In this document: in pieces, positions 27,304 through 36,028 of the stretch
How positions within the stretch are numbered: position 1 is the first letter of the stretch
Layout of the letters: each line of letters begins with the position of its first letter
Origin: Ferruginibacter sp.
GTDB lineage: Bacteria > Bacteroidota > Bacteroidia > Chitinophagales > Chitinophagaceae
Direction of reading: 5' to 3'
Length of the DNA: 42,749 bases
Assembly: GCA_025352525.1 (NCBI GenBank)
Contig: JANXTG010000014.1
Coordinates: 1 to 42,749, forward strand
Made by a program: the position numbers and the translations under genes
Notes under the pieces: generated by a model
Told to the model about the DNA's origin: nothing
The model's database searches: none
The model's input: the letters and a program-made list of their open reading frames with translations, nothing else

Positions 27304-28143
27304 ATGTCTACAAAAGAAATATGGATCAATCTTCCTGTAAAAGATGTTGCAAAATCAAAAGAATTTTATAAAGCTATAGGTTTTGTTCACAATACAACTC
27401 ATGGTGACACAAAAGATTCAGCATGTTTTTTAATAGGTGAGAAAAATAACGTTTTAATGCTTTTTCAAGAAGATGTTTTTAAAAACTTTACAAAAAACCA
27501 GCTTACAGATACAAGTCAGTCATCGGAGGTTCTTCTTTCTTTTGATGCAGAAACAAGGTCAGAAGTAGATGATATGGCAATCAAAGCCGAAACTGCCGGT
27601 GGCAAACTTTTTAGCAAACCTGAAGAAATACAGGGATGGATGTATGGTTGTGGCTTTAGTGATATTGATGGCCATCGCTGGAATATGCTGCATATGGATA
27701 ATAATAAAATGCCTCAACCCATAAACAGCAATAAAGAATGTCTTATTGTTCACACAACAATAAATGCAACAGCCGAAAAAGTTTGGGATTATTTTACGCA
27801 CCCGGAGCATATTATTAATTGGAACAATGCTTCTGATGAATGGCATACGCCTCATGCAGTAAATGATTTAAAAGTTGGTGGAAAATTTCATTTACGAATG
27901 GAAGCAAAAGACGGAAGTAGTGGTTTCGATTTTGAGGGGCATTATACACACGTAAAATTAGAAGAAGATATTGCTTATACTTTAGTGGACAGCAGAAAAG
28001 TGAACATACATTTTGAGAAGGTAGAAGAAGGAATTAAAATTACTGAAAGCTTTGAGGCTGAAACTGACCATTCAACAGAACTGCAAAAGCAAGGTTGGCA
28101 GGCAATTTTAAATAATTTTAAAAAGTATACTGAAAATAATTAG
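27304..28143 (+). CDS. VOC (glyoxalase-like) and SRPBCC/AHSA1 domain fusion protein
   Basis: A 279-residue cytoplasmic protein with two domains. Residues 1-130 are a VOC/glyoxalase-like domain (WINLPVKDVAKSKEFYKAIGF, ending SDIDGHRWNMLHMD). Residues 145-279 are an AHSA1-type SRPBCC ligand-binding domain (TTINATAEKVWDYFTHPEHI, GGKFHLRMEAKDGS, QGWQAILNNFKKY). Each family usually occurs as a separate protein, often side by side. The VOC half has lost most of the classical metal ligands, so binding rather than catalysis is likely. The ATG at 27304 is preferred over an upstream start that adds a hydrophobic, unrelated 19 residues. Substrate unknown. Confidence 0.88.
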   Translation: MSTKEIWINLPVKDVAKSKEFYKAIGFVHNTTHGDTKDSACFLIGEKNNVLMLFQEDVFKNFTKNQLTDTSQSSEVLLSFDAETRSEVDDMAIKAETAGGKLFSKPEEIQGWMYGCGFSDIDGHRWNMLHMDNNKMPQPINSNKECLIVHTTINATAEKVWDYFTHPEHIINWNNASDEWHTPHAVNDLKVGGKFHLRMEAKDGSSGFDFEGHYTHVKLEEDIAYTLVDSRKVNIHFEKVEEGIKITESFEAETDHSTELQKQGWQAILNNFKKYTENN

Positions 28144-28526
28144 TTAATAAATGGAAATTGTAAAATTGATTATTAACTTTTATCAGTTGGATAACCAATG
28201 TTGTAAACTGTTGTTAGTCCATTTCGGAAATGGATAGTTCGTTTATTAAATCTTGAGTTCACCATCTGAGTTTGGAAATAATCTGTAAAGAATATTTTAA
28301 GTAATTCCGGATGCAATAAGAATAAAAATTGTTTTGCTAAGGGCCTTTCAGCTTCGACAACTTATTGCCCTATTTTGTACTTTCACCGGTGATTAAACCC
28401 TGAGATTAAATTCCTGGGGGAACAGTAAGTCATTGATATTGAACATAATTAAAGCATTTATAAATTTATTTTTAATTTCCAATAACACAAGAAATATAAA
28501 AGTTAGATTTTTTTATATAAATTTCC
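28144..28526. other. Long intergenic region before rplU
   Basis: About 380 bp without a credible gene. It holds two small palindromes, TCCATTTCGGAAATGGA (28218-28234) and TCACCGGTGA (28383-28392). The region ends at the rplU promoter box. No terminator with a T run is visible after the VOC gene. Confidence 0.5.
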
Positions 28527-28534
28527 TACTTTTG
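28527..28534 (+). promoter_or_regulatory. Bacteroidota -7 box (TACTTTTG) for rplU-rpmA
   Basis: TACTTTTGC, identical to the rpmB box, lies 22 bp before the rplU ATG. Confidence 0.65.
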
Positions 28535-28556
28535 CAGTCCTAAATTTGGATTCGAT

Positions 28557-28862
28557 ATGTTAGCAATTGTAAAAATAGCCGGTCAGCAATTTAAAGTAAA
28601 AGCAGGAGATAGTTTTTACGTTCCTCATATTGAGGGTAAAACAGGAGATTCTGTTGAATTTTCTGAAGTATTGTTCACACAGAACGGCGATGACGTTTTA
28701 AGTGGAGCAGGCGTAAAAGCGATAGTAACTGCAGAAATTATCAGCGACCTTGTTAAAGGTCAAAAGGTAATTGCCTTTAAAATGAAAAGAAGAAAAGGTT
28801 TCCGTAAAAAGCACGGTCATCGTACTCAGTATACTCATTTAAAAGTAACTGCAATAGCTTAG
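28557..28862 (+). CDS. rplU: 50S ribosomal protein L21
   Basis: A 101-residue large-subunit protein that binds 23S rRNA. It starts MLAIVKIAGQQFKVKAGD and ends with KRRKGFRKKHGHRTQYTHLKV, the conserved basic tail of L21. First gene of the conserved rplU-rpmA pair. Confidence 0.97.
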   Translation: MLAIVKIAGQQFKVKAGDSFYVPHIEGKTGDSVEFSEVLFTQNGDDVLSGAGVKAIVTAEIISDLVKGQKVIAFKMKRRKGFRKKHGHRTQYTHLKVTAIA

Positions 28863-28947
28863 TTGTTTGCTTTAATATTTTGTTGAATAACCTTCACAAA
28901 ACAACAGACAATAAACAGCAACACTTTAAATTAATAAATAAGAAAAA

Positions 28948-29214
28948 ATGGCACATAAAAAAGGTGAAGGTTCCGTAAAAAACGGTCGTGATTCACAGAG
29001 TAAAAGATTAGGCGTAAAAATATTTGGTGGTCAGGCAGCCATTGCAGGCAACATCATTATTCGCCAGCGTGGTACCCAATATCATCCGGGGAAAAACGTT
29101 GGTGTTGGAAGAGACTTTACCATTTTTGCTATGACAGATGGTATGGTTGAATTTAGAAAAACCAAAGGTGATAAAACCTTTGTATCTGTAAATGCTGTAG
29201 TAGCAACTGCTTAA
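28948..29214 (+). CDS. rpmA: 50S ribosomal protein L27
   Basis: An 88-residue protein of the large subunit near the peptidyl-transferase centre. It starts [22 protein letters not shown] and contains [20 protein letters not shown]. It begins directly with the mature N-terminus, with no cleavable Firmicutes-type leader. Confidence 0.97.
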   Translation: MAHKKGEGSVKNGRDSQSKRLGVKIFGGQAAIAGNIIIRQRGTQYHPGKNVGVGRDFTIFAMTDGMVEFRKTKGDKTFVSVNAVVATA

Positions 29215-29294
29215 TTTTTTTATTTTTTTTTGGTAGTATCAAAATAGTATTTATTTTTAAGTATTATTTACTAACCATAATTAAATTCAAAAAA

Positions 29295-29537
29295 ATGGCA
29301 ACAGCAAAAAAAGCAGCTCCTAAAAAAGCAGCACCAAAGAAAGCAGTACCTGCAAAGAAAGCAGCACCTGTAAAAAAAGCAGCTCCTGCAAAAAAGGCAG
29401 CACCTGTAAAAAAAGCAGCTCCTGCAAAGAAAGCAGCCCCAGTTAAAAAAGCAGCTCCTGCAAAGAAAGCGGCTCCAGCTAAAAAAGCAGCTCCTGCAAA
29501 AAAAGCAGCTCCTAAAAAAGCAATGGCAAAGAAGTAA
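29295..29537 (+). CDS. Lys/Ala/Pro-rich histone H1-like basic protein
   Basis: An 80-residue protein built almost wholly of KKAAPA, KKAAPV and AAPKK units, with 28 lysines and no acidic residue. Such proteins resemble the C-terminal tail of eukaryotic histone H1 and bacterial H1-like proteins that bind DNA or RNA without a fold. The DNA repeats with an 18-bp unit and the alternating A/V gives a 36-bp higher-order unit, so copy number may vary between strains. It lies 80 bp after rpmA and before a good terminator, so it may be cotranscribed with the ribosomal genes. Nucleic-acid binding is inferred from composition only. Confidence 0.8.
   Translation: MATAKKAAPKKAAPKKAVPAKKAAPVKKAAPAKKAAPVKKAAPAKKAAPVKKAAPAKKAAPAKKAAPAKKAAPKKAMAKK
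29295..29537 (+). repeat. Internal 18-bp/36-bp coding repeats
   Basis: Imperfect tandem copies of AAAAAAGCAGCTCCTGCA and close variants cover nearly the entire gene, encoding KKAAPA and KKAAPV in alternation. Confidence 0.8.
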
Positions 29538-29569
29538 AAAAACCTGCTTTAAAAATCCTACATTTCATG

Positions 29570-29597
29570 GGTTCCGATTTTTATCGGAGCCTTTTTT
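29570..29597 (+). terminator. Intrinsic terminator after the lysine-rich gene
   Basis: GGTTCCGAT pairs with ATCGGAGCC (one G-T pair) across a TTTT loop and is followed by six T. Confidence 0.88.
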
Positions 29598-29812
29598 ATG
29601 CCCTGTAAGCAAATACTGCATTGCTTTTACAAAAAAAATATTAATCAAGTAACATAATTCTTTTTAAATTTATTTGTTTAATTATAATTTTTAAAATAGC
29701 CATTTTCATTTATTTAATATCAGCTTTTATTGTAATTTTTTTTTGAAAATAAATAGAATTATCAAGCAATAAATTATATACTTTACATTTTAAAAAAATT
29801 ATTTTTTTCTGT

Positions 29813-31474
29813 ATGAGTAACTCAGAATTAGCAAATTCATTTTCTTTACTTGCAAAACTTATGGAGATAAATGGGGAGAACAGTTTTAAAGCAAAATCAT
29901 ATTCTTCAACAGCATTTGCAATCGAAAAATTACCCGTTCAATTATCTGAAATTGTAGTAAATGAGATTCAATATTTAAAAGGAATCGGCCCGTCTTCTGC
30001 AAAAAAAATAGAAGAATTACTTAAAACAGGTACATTAATTCAACTCGAAGAAATAATCTTTTCAACACCTCCAGGTGTTTTAGAGATGATAAAAATTAAA
30101 GGGCTGGGGCCAAAAAAAATTAATACAATATGGAAAGAGATGGAGCTTGAAAGCGTCGGTGAATTATTGTATGCATGTAAGGAAAATAGACTCAAACTTT
30201 ACAAAGGCTTTGGAGAAAAAACCCAGACAGCAGTATTAGATTATATAGAATTCTATCTAAAAAACAAAGGCAGTTTCCTCTATTCTCAAACAATAAATAT
30301 TGCAGAACAATTCAAACATTTATTTCAAAATATTTTTGTAAAAAAAGACGTTTTTATTACCGGAGATTTTGCAAGGCAAATGGAGATAATTTCGCAACTG
30401 GAATTTATCATAAATGAAGATGTAAATATTGTAGAAAATACCATTTTAAAGATAGAAGAATTTCAATTATTAACTAAAGACCAAAATGAACTTTTATACA
30501 AAACCGGAACGGGAATAAATATAAAAATTTATGCAGTTAAGGAGAACGTTATTGAAAAACTAATAGAAACTTCTTCTTCAATATCTTTTTACGAAGCACT
30601 AAACAGCGATGTTGAAACTGCAAACAGCGAAGAACATTATTTTCAGTTAAGAGATTTGCCTTATTTGCCTGCTTTTGTAAGAGAAGATGCAGCATTATTG
30701 ATCCAAAAGGATTATTCAAATGTGCACCTGCATGAAAATGATATTAAAGGGTTGATACATTGCCACAGCACTTGGAGCGATGGCAATAATACTATTGAAG
30801 AAATGGCGAATGCATGTATTGAAAAAGGTTTGGAATACATGGCCATTAGCGATCATAGTAAAAGCGCATTTTATGCACAGGGCTTAAACGAAACGCAGAT
30901 TAAAACGCAGCAAATAGAAATTGATAAAATTAATTCAAGGCTAGCACCCTTTAAAATATTTAAAAGTATAGAGAGTGATATTTTAAATGATGGAAACCTC
31001 GATTATACAAACAGTATTTTAAGCACTTTTGATTTGGTAATCGCATCTGTGCACAGTAATTTAAAAATGACGGAAGAAAAGGCAATGAACAGACTGCTAA
31101 CTGCAATTGAAAACCCTTACACTACTATTTTAGGGCACTTAACAGGCAGATTATTGTTGAGTAGACCAAGTTATTCTGTAAACTTTAAAAAGATAATTGA
31201 TGCCTGCGCAGCTAACAACGTGGTTATAGAATTGAATGCAAATCCAAACAGACTGGATATTGACTGGAGAGAAATAAAATATGCATTAGATAAAAACGTA
31301 CTGATCTCTATAAATCCTGATGCGCATAGTTTAAAAGGAATTGATGATATAAAGTATGGGGTGTTCTCAGCCCAAAAGGCGATGCTGCCAAAAGAAAAAA
31401 ACCTAAGCAGTTTTTCTCTACAAAGTTTTAATGACTTTGTAGAGAACAGAAAAAGGATAAAGGGAATGCAGTAA
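29813..31474 (+). CDS. PolX-like protein with helix-hairpin-helix and PHP domains
   Basis: A 553-residue protein. Helix-hairpin-helix motifs are LKGIGPSSAKKIEELL (about 52-67), IKGLGPKKINTIW and YKGFGEKTQTAVL. A region at about 175-300 corresponds to the PolX nucleotidyltransferase palm, and residues 320-553 are a PHP phosphoesterase domain. The PHP metal motifs are all present: HCHSTWSDG, ISDHSKSAF, SVHSNL, GHLTGR and NPDAHS. In contrast, the segment where PolX has GS...R and the DxD carboxylates reads ITGDFARQMEIISQLEFIIN, without the aspartate pair. The protein may therefore act as a DNA-binding PHP 3'-5' exonuclease or phosphoesterase in base-excision repair, without polymerase activity. 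It converges with the sensor kinase gene, leaving 6 bp between stops. Confidence 0.9.
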   Translation: MSNSELANSFSLLAKLMEINGENSFKAKSYSSTAFAIEKLPVQLSEIVVNEIQYLKGIGPSSAKKIEELLKTGTLIQLEEIIFSTPPGVLEMIKIKGLGPKKINTIWKEMELESVGELLYACKENRLKLYKGFGEKTQTAVLDYIEFYLKNKGSFLYSQTINIAEQFKHLFQNIFVKKDVFITGDFARQMEIISQLEFIINEDVNIVENTILKIEEFQLLTKDQNELLYKTGTGINIKIYAVKENVIEKLIETSSSISFYEALNSDVETANSEEHYFQLRDLPYLPAFVREDAALLIQKDYSNVHLHENDIKGLIHCHSTWSDGNNTIEEMANACIEKGLEYMAISDHSKSAFYAQGLNETQIKTQQIEIDKINSRLAPFKIFKSIESDILNDGNLDYTNSILSTFDLVIASVHSNLKMTEEKAMNRLLTAIENPYTTILGHLTGRLLLSRPSYSVNFKKIIDACAANNVVIELNANPNRLDIDWREIKYALDKNVLISINPDAHSLKGIDDIKYGVFSAQKAMLPKEKNLSSFSLQSFNDFVENRKRIKGMQ

Positions 31475-31480
31475 TTCTTT

Positions 31481-34400
31481 TTATTTAGCTAAGGGTAAAG
31501 TTAAAAAGAAAGAAGTGCCATTTGTTGATGTTTCGTACTGCAGATCCCCCCTGGCCTGTTCTGCCATTCTTTTACACATGGCCAACCCTAAACCTGTACC
31601 TGAAGATTTAGTGGTAAAATTTGGCATAAATAATTTTGGTTTTATTTCATCACTTATGCCGGTGCCGTTGTCGGTAATTTTAATTTGTACATTATTATTG
31701 ATGAGCGTTTCGTTAATAATAATATGTGGTTTTACATTTTCATTTACTGCCTGAATTCCGTTTAAAATTAAATTGGTAAGTATTCTGTTTACATGTGTTT
31801 TGTCAGCTTTAATCATAACTGGTTCATCAATAATATTCCAGGTAAAATTATTATTCTCATCATTGCTGTATAATTGCTTTAGAGAAAGGAGTGCATCATT
31901 AATGTTAAAAATTTCGGGTGAGGCTTTTTCTATATTTGCAAAACGGCTGAATTCTCCGGCTATCTGGCTTAAATGATCAATCTGTTCAACGAGTGTAGCA
32001 GAAACTCTTGCACTAAGTTCTTTAATATTTGGTGCACCATTTTCAATAGATTTTTGCAGAAACTGCATACTTAATTTCATTGGCGTGAGTGGATTTTTTA
32101 TTTCATGCGCAACCTGTTTTGCCATTTCCTGCCAGGCACTTTCTCTTTCACTTTTTGCAAGTGCAGCTGCACTTTCATCCAACTTTAAAAGCATTTTATT
32201 ATACTCTTTTACCAGCGCACCTATTTCATCATTTCTATTCCATACCATGCGCTCATTTGTTTTACCAAGATTAATTTTTTTCATTTTATCGCTTATAAAC
32301 GAAAATGAATTTGTTATTCTGTTGGTAATAATGAGCGCAACTATTCCTGCAATTAAAAAAATAAAAGCATTGAGATTAATAATGGTAATTAAAAAATTAG
32401 ATATCTCTTCTTTAATTTTTTTTTGAGAAATATAGTTTGGAATATTCAGGTAAGCAATATCTCTACCCGTGCTGTCTGTTACAGGAATATAACCACTCAT
32501 AAAATCCAACGTTCCAATTTTTTCTTTTTGAAAATATTGAATTTCATTACCGTTATTTAAATGATAGTATGCAATGGGATTCATCTTTGTGCTGATAATC
32601 CCTTTTAAATAGGGTAAAGGCAAGGAAGAGTTTTGTAAATCGCCTGAAAGGCTATAAAGATTTATATCAAGGCCATAAATTTTTGAAAGATTGTTGACGA
32701 AATTTTCACGGGGTGATGCTGAGTTTAAAAAATCGTAATTTAAAATATTTTCCTGTATTTTTTCATTCGTTATAATTGCTGAAACTTCTTCTTCAACATT
32801 TTTTATAGTTCTGCTAAGCGTTTCTTTATTATTACGTTCGTACCTGTTTATAAAAAATAAAATGGTTGCAATGCCTATTATCAGAAAGGAAAAAATACTA
32901 AAAAATATAATGGTGCCATGCACCTGTTGCTTAATGGTTAATTGAAAATTTCTTTTTAAGGCACCTATTTTAAGCTTTGATTTAATAAGGGTTGCTACTA
33001 ACCATAATAAAGAACTCAGAATTAAAAAAGAACAAAAAAGATATGAAAACAATGTAATTAATTCTATAAGAATTCTATTTTCTTTTACAAGAACAACATA
33101 TTTTTCTGACCCGGCATTGTACCAAAGTTCGTTGTAATTATTTTTTGTTTCCATTAAAAAAGACCTTCCCGCAAAATATTTTTCCGGGTAACGGGATGAA
33201 AAAGCATAATCATTATGGCTGCTTATAAGTTTTCCTTTTTCATATACGGCAAATGAATAGTCATTTGAATTTTCTATTGAATTATTGATATTTCTGTTAA
33301 AAAGTTCAGGCGAAAGATTTTGTGCTGCTGAATTTCGTGATTTGATTACAACAAACACATAACCAAGTAATGCATTATTAAAATCTCTTACAACAATTCT
33401 TGAAACATAATTTATTTCGTCGTAACTGGAATAATAATATTTTAATCCATTTACTGCTGTTGGTTTTGCCTGAGTTGATAATATGCCAGTAATTGAATTA
33501 TAGGAAACTGGATCTTGGTTGTAAAGTGAATTTTCCAGACTATCATAAACCAAAACTTTGGTTTCATACTTATCTGAATAGCTGCTAAAATTATTATTAA
33601 TTAAGCTGTCTCTAAACAGCGAGGCAGTCTTCTCTTTATAAAATAAATTAAATTTTGTGGCAAGTAGAGTAGGATTAAAATCAGTTAAAGTTGTATTTAA
33701 TAAAATGTTGTTTATAGGATTGGATCTCGCTGCAATCAGTTCAGCATAATGCTGCCTGTTCTTTATTTCTTTTCTACCGTTTTCAGAAATGATGATCAGG
33801 GAAATGGATGCGGAAAAAAAGAAAAGCCAGAAAATTAACCTCGAAATAATTATGCTGCGGGAGAAGATTCCTGAAAGTTCATTTTTAATTAAAAAGAAAA
33901 ACAGCAGCAGCCATAAAAGTCCATAGAGTTCAAAACCTCCGTTTATATTTCCTACTTTAAATGAAAGTAAAAATAAACCCAATACAGTTATTAATAAAAA
34001 AAATGGAATAGTAAAAGATGGAAATAAAGTTTGTAAAACAAAGAAGACAGTTCTGCAAAAATAATAATAGCTTATGGCAATGCAACAAAGGACTACAAAA
34101 CCAATTATGCTGTAAATATTGAGTGTAAAAAAGTTTAGTACATCAAAAGAAATTTGTGAATCGGCCACCATTGATTTTATTATTTCAGTAGTAGCATAGG
34201 TTATAAATAATATTGCAAATACAGCAATATTTAAAACAATCCATTTTTTAAACCCGCTTGAATCTTTGTTATAAAAAGATCCCTGCTTAATATTATTTTT
34301 AATAAAACTGATAATCCAGAAAAAAAGCAGGGAATTTATTAACAAATCTCCCAATGACCTAAGAATAGGCCCTGATCCATAAATACTAGGGTCAAACAAT

Positions 34401-35218
34401 TCAAAGCTGCGGAGTTGTAGAATATTAAAAAAATAATAACTTAAAAATCGTAATAACAAAAGAGATAGGGATAAAAATGTAACAGCATAGATAAAACCCC
34501 GTTTTGCATAAAGTTGAAGGGATGTAAAATGTAAGAAAAGTAGCAAGGGAATTAGTGAGCATATTCTTAACCATATTGTAATTCTGGAATTTAATTTTTC
34601 ACCCGGATTAATGTTCTTTAAAGAAAACAAAAATGTTCTTTCACGGTTAAATACTTCATTTTGATTTTTTTGAAAATTAATTTCGAAATTTGATCCCATC
34701 AAAGGATCTGTAATAAAATTATTTTCCAAGTAGTTACTTGCTATGCTGTATTGCCATTTAATTGGGGTCAAGCTTAAAATAATATTATTACCGATATTTT
34801 TTTTCTGTATAAAAAAATATCCGTTTACCAATTTTTTAAAAAAGCAGTTTTCTTTATTGCTTTCGATAGAACTATCGGGAATAATATTTTGTGTACTCCA
34901 AAATATTAATTGGTTGAAGCCTTTTACATTTTTATAAACGAAAATGTATTGTCTGTATTTATTTTGTCCATCAAATAAAGAAATATCTTTTTGAGAAGCA
35001 ATCAGTTTATCTACGGCATCTTTATTTTGAGTAATTTTTTCAAACTCATTTTCTGATCGATTAATTTGAGCCTGCAGCTTTTGAGTATATGTTTTTGTTA
35101 AGCTTTTGGCTGAAGGGGCTTTACCTGTAAAGATTGATACAGCAAGCAGCAACAAAGAAATCATTAAGAGATAAATATTATCTTTTAAAAAACGATTTGG
35201 TATACCGGGTATTTGCAA
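31481..35218 (-). CDS. Large membrane sensor histidine kinase, NtrY-like C-terminus
   Basis: A 1245-residue multi-pass sensor kinase. The N-terminal helix (about 15-30) is followed by an extracytoplasmic part, a block of six or more helices (about 215-475), a second large extracytoplasmic domain (about 480-740), and two further helices around 740 and 785. Another extracytoplasmic loop precedes a last helix near 950, a HAMP-like linker, then HisKA and HATPase. The H-box is VAHEIKNPLTP (His near residue 1038), the N-box NLILNGIQAVNE, and the G boxes DNGTGIS and TGLGLAM. No response regulator is adjacent, so its partner is encoded elsewhere. The start is TTG at 35218 or the ATG 18 codons later; an in-frame TAG lies just upstream. 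It is last in a run with mazG and the DUF3667 gene. Confidence 0.9.
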   Translation of the reverse strand: MQIPGIPNRFLKDNIYLLMISLLLLAVSIFTGKAPSAKSLTKTYTQKLQAQINRSENEFEKITQNKDAVDKLIASQKDISLFDGQNKYRQYIFVYKNVKGFNQLIFWSTQNIIPDSSIESNKENCFFKKLVNGYFFIQKKNIGNNIILSLTPIKWQYSIASNYLENNFITDPLMGSNFEINFQKNQNEVFNRERTFLFSLKNINPGEKLNSRITIWLRICSLIPLLLFLHFTSLQLYAKRGFIYAVTFLSLSLLLLRFLSYYFFNILQLRSFELFDPSIYGSGPILRSLGDLLINSLLFFWIISFIKNNIKQGSFYNKDSSGFKKWIVLNIAVFAILFITYATTEIIKSMVADSQISFDVLNFFTLNIYSIIGFVVLCCIAISYYYFCRTVFFVLQTLFPSFTIPFFLLITVLGLFLLSFKVGNINGGFELYGLLWLLLFFFLIKNELSGIFSRSIIISRLIFWLFFFSASISLIIISENGRKEIKNRQHYAELIAARSNPINNILLNTTLTDFNPTLLATKFNLFYKEKTASLFRDSLINNNFSSYSDKYETKVLVYDSLENSLYNQDPVSYNSITGILSTQAKPTAVNGLKYYYSSYDEINYVSRIVVRDFNNALLGYVFVVIKSRNSAAQNLSPELFNRNINNSIENSNDYSFAVYEKGKLISSHNDYAFSSRYPEKYFAGRSFLMETKNNYNELWYNAGSEKYVVLVKENRILIELITLFSYLFCSFLILSSLLWLVATLIKSKLKIGALKRNFQLTIKQQVHGTIIFFSIFSFLIIGIATILFFINRYERNNKETLSRTIKNVEEEVSAIITNEKIQENILNYDFLNSASPRENFVNNLSKIYGLDINLYSLSGDLQNSSLPLPYLKGIISTKMNPIAYYHLNNGNEIQYFQKEKIGTLDFMSGYIPVTDSTGRDIAYLNIPNYISQKKIKEEISNFLITIINLNAFIFLIAGIVALIITNRITNSFSFISDKMKKINLGKTNERMVWNRNDEIGALVKEYNKMLLKLDESAAALAKSERESAWQEMAKQVAHEIKNPLTPMKLSMQFLQKSIENGAPNIKELSARVSATLVEQIDHLSQIAGEFSRFANIEKASPEIFNINDALLSLKQLYSNDENNNFTWNIIDEPVMIKADKTHVNRILTNLILNGIQAVNENVKPHIIINETLINNNVQIKITDNGTGISDEIKPKLFMPNFTTKSSGTGLGLAMCKRMAEQARGDLQYETSTNGTSFFLTLPLAK

Positions 35219-35243
35219 TTTTAAGCTTGGCTAAAATGTAAAA

Positions 35244-36026
35244 TTATAAATTTTCTTTTTTCTTAATTTCATTCCATATTGCATCCATTTCTATAAGGTT
35301 TAAATCCTGCAATGCTTTATTTTGTGCAGTTGCTACAGCTTCAATAGCCATAAATCTTCTTATAAATTTCTTATTGGTGCGCTCTAATGCGCTGTCTGCG
35401 TCTATGTGCAAAAATCTTGCAAAGTTTACCAGCGAAAAAAATACATCTCCCATTTCGTCTTCTATCTTATTATGATCACCGGTTTTTACAGCTTCTTTAA
35501 GCTCCTTTAATTCTTCTTCAACCTTTGCATAAACCTGTTCAATATTTTCCCATTCAAAACCTACTGTTTTAGATTTTTCCTGCAAGCGTATTGCCTTCAT
35601 CATAGATGGAAGTGATTTGGGAACCCCTTGTAAAATTGATTTCTTCCCTTCTTTCAGTTTTAATTTTTCCCAGTTCTGCTTTACATCTTCTTCCGATATT
35701 ACTTTTTTTAAACCTTCCATATTGCCGTCTCCATATATGTGTGGATGACGATATATTAATTTATCGCAAATTCCGTTTATGACATCATCTAATATAAATT
35801 CTTTTTTTTCACTGCCTATTTTTGCGTAGAAAACAAGGTGCAGTAAAATATCGCCAAGTTCTTCTTTTATGCCGATCCAATCTTCTGCATCTATTGCGTC
35901 AGCCAGTTCATAAGTTTCTTCAATGGTTAGCTGGCGAAGGGTTTGAATTGTTTGCTTTTTATCCCATGGACATTGTTCTCTTAACTCGTCCATAATTTTT
36001 ACCAGCCTTAAAAAGGATTCATTCAT
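35244..36026 (-). CDS. mazG: Nucleoside triphosphate pyrophosphohydrolase MazG
   Basis: Hydrolyses NTPs and dNTPs to the monophosphate and PPi, cleaning the nucleotide pool and affecting ppGpp level. The 260 residues contain two MazG domains. The first has EETYELADAI...EELGDILLHLVFYAKI, the second EEELKELKEAV...EDEMGDVFFSLVNFARF; both keep the ExxE/ExxD metal ligands. PWDKKQTIQTLRQLTIEE near the start is diagnostic of the family. Two bases separate it from the DUF3667 gene and about 25 from the kinase. Confidence 0.96.
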   Translation of the reverse strand: MNESFLRLVKIMDELREQCPWDKKQTIQTLRQLTIEETYELADAIDAEDWIGIKEELGDILLHLVFYAKIGSEKKEFILDDVINGICDKLIYRHPHIYGDGNMEGLKKVISEEDVKQNWEKLKLKEGKKSILQGVPKSLPSMMKAIRLQEKSKTVGFEWENIEQVYAKVEEELKELKEAVKTGDHNKIEDEMGDVFFSLVNFARFLHIDADSALERTNKKFIRRFMAIEAVATAQNKALQDLNLIEMDAIWNEIKKKENL

Positions 36027-36028
36027 AA

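Noticed and set aside
29295-29537. Regular repeats considered as a CRISPR array
   Set aside because: The repeats are contiguous 18-bp coding units without spacers and encode KKAAPA.
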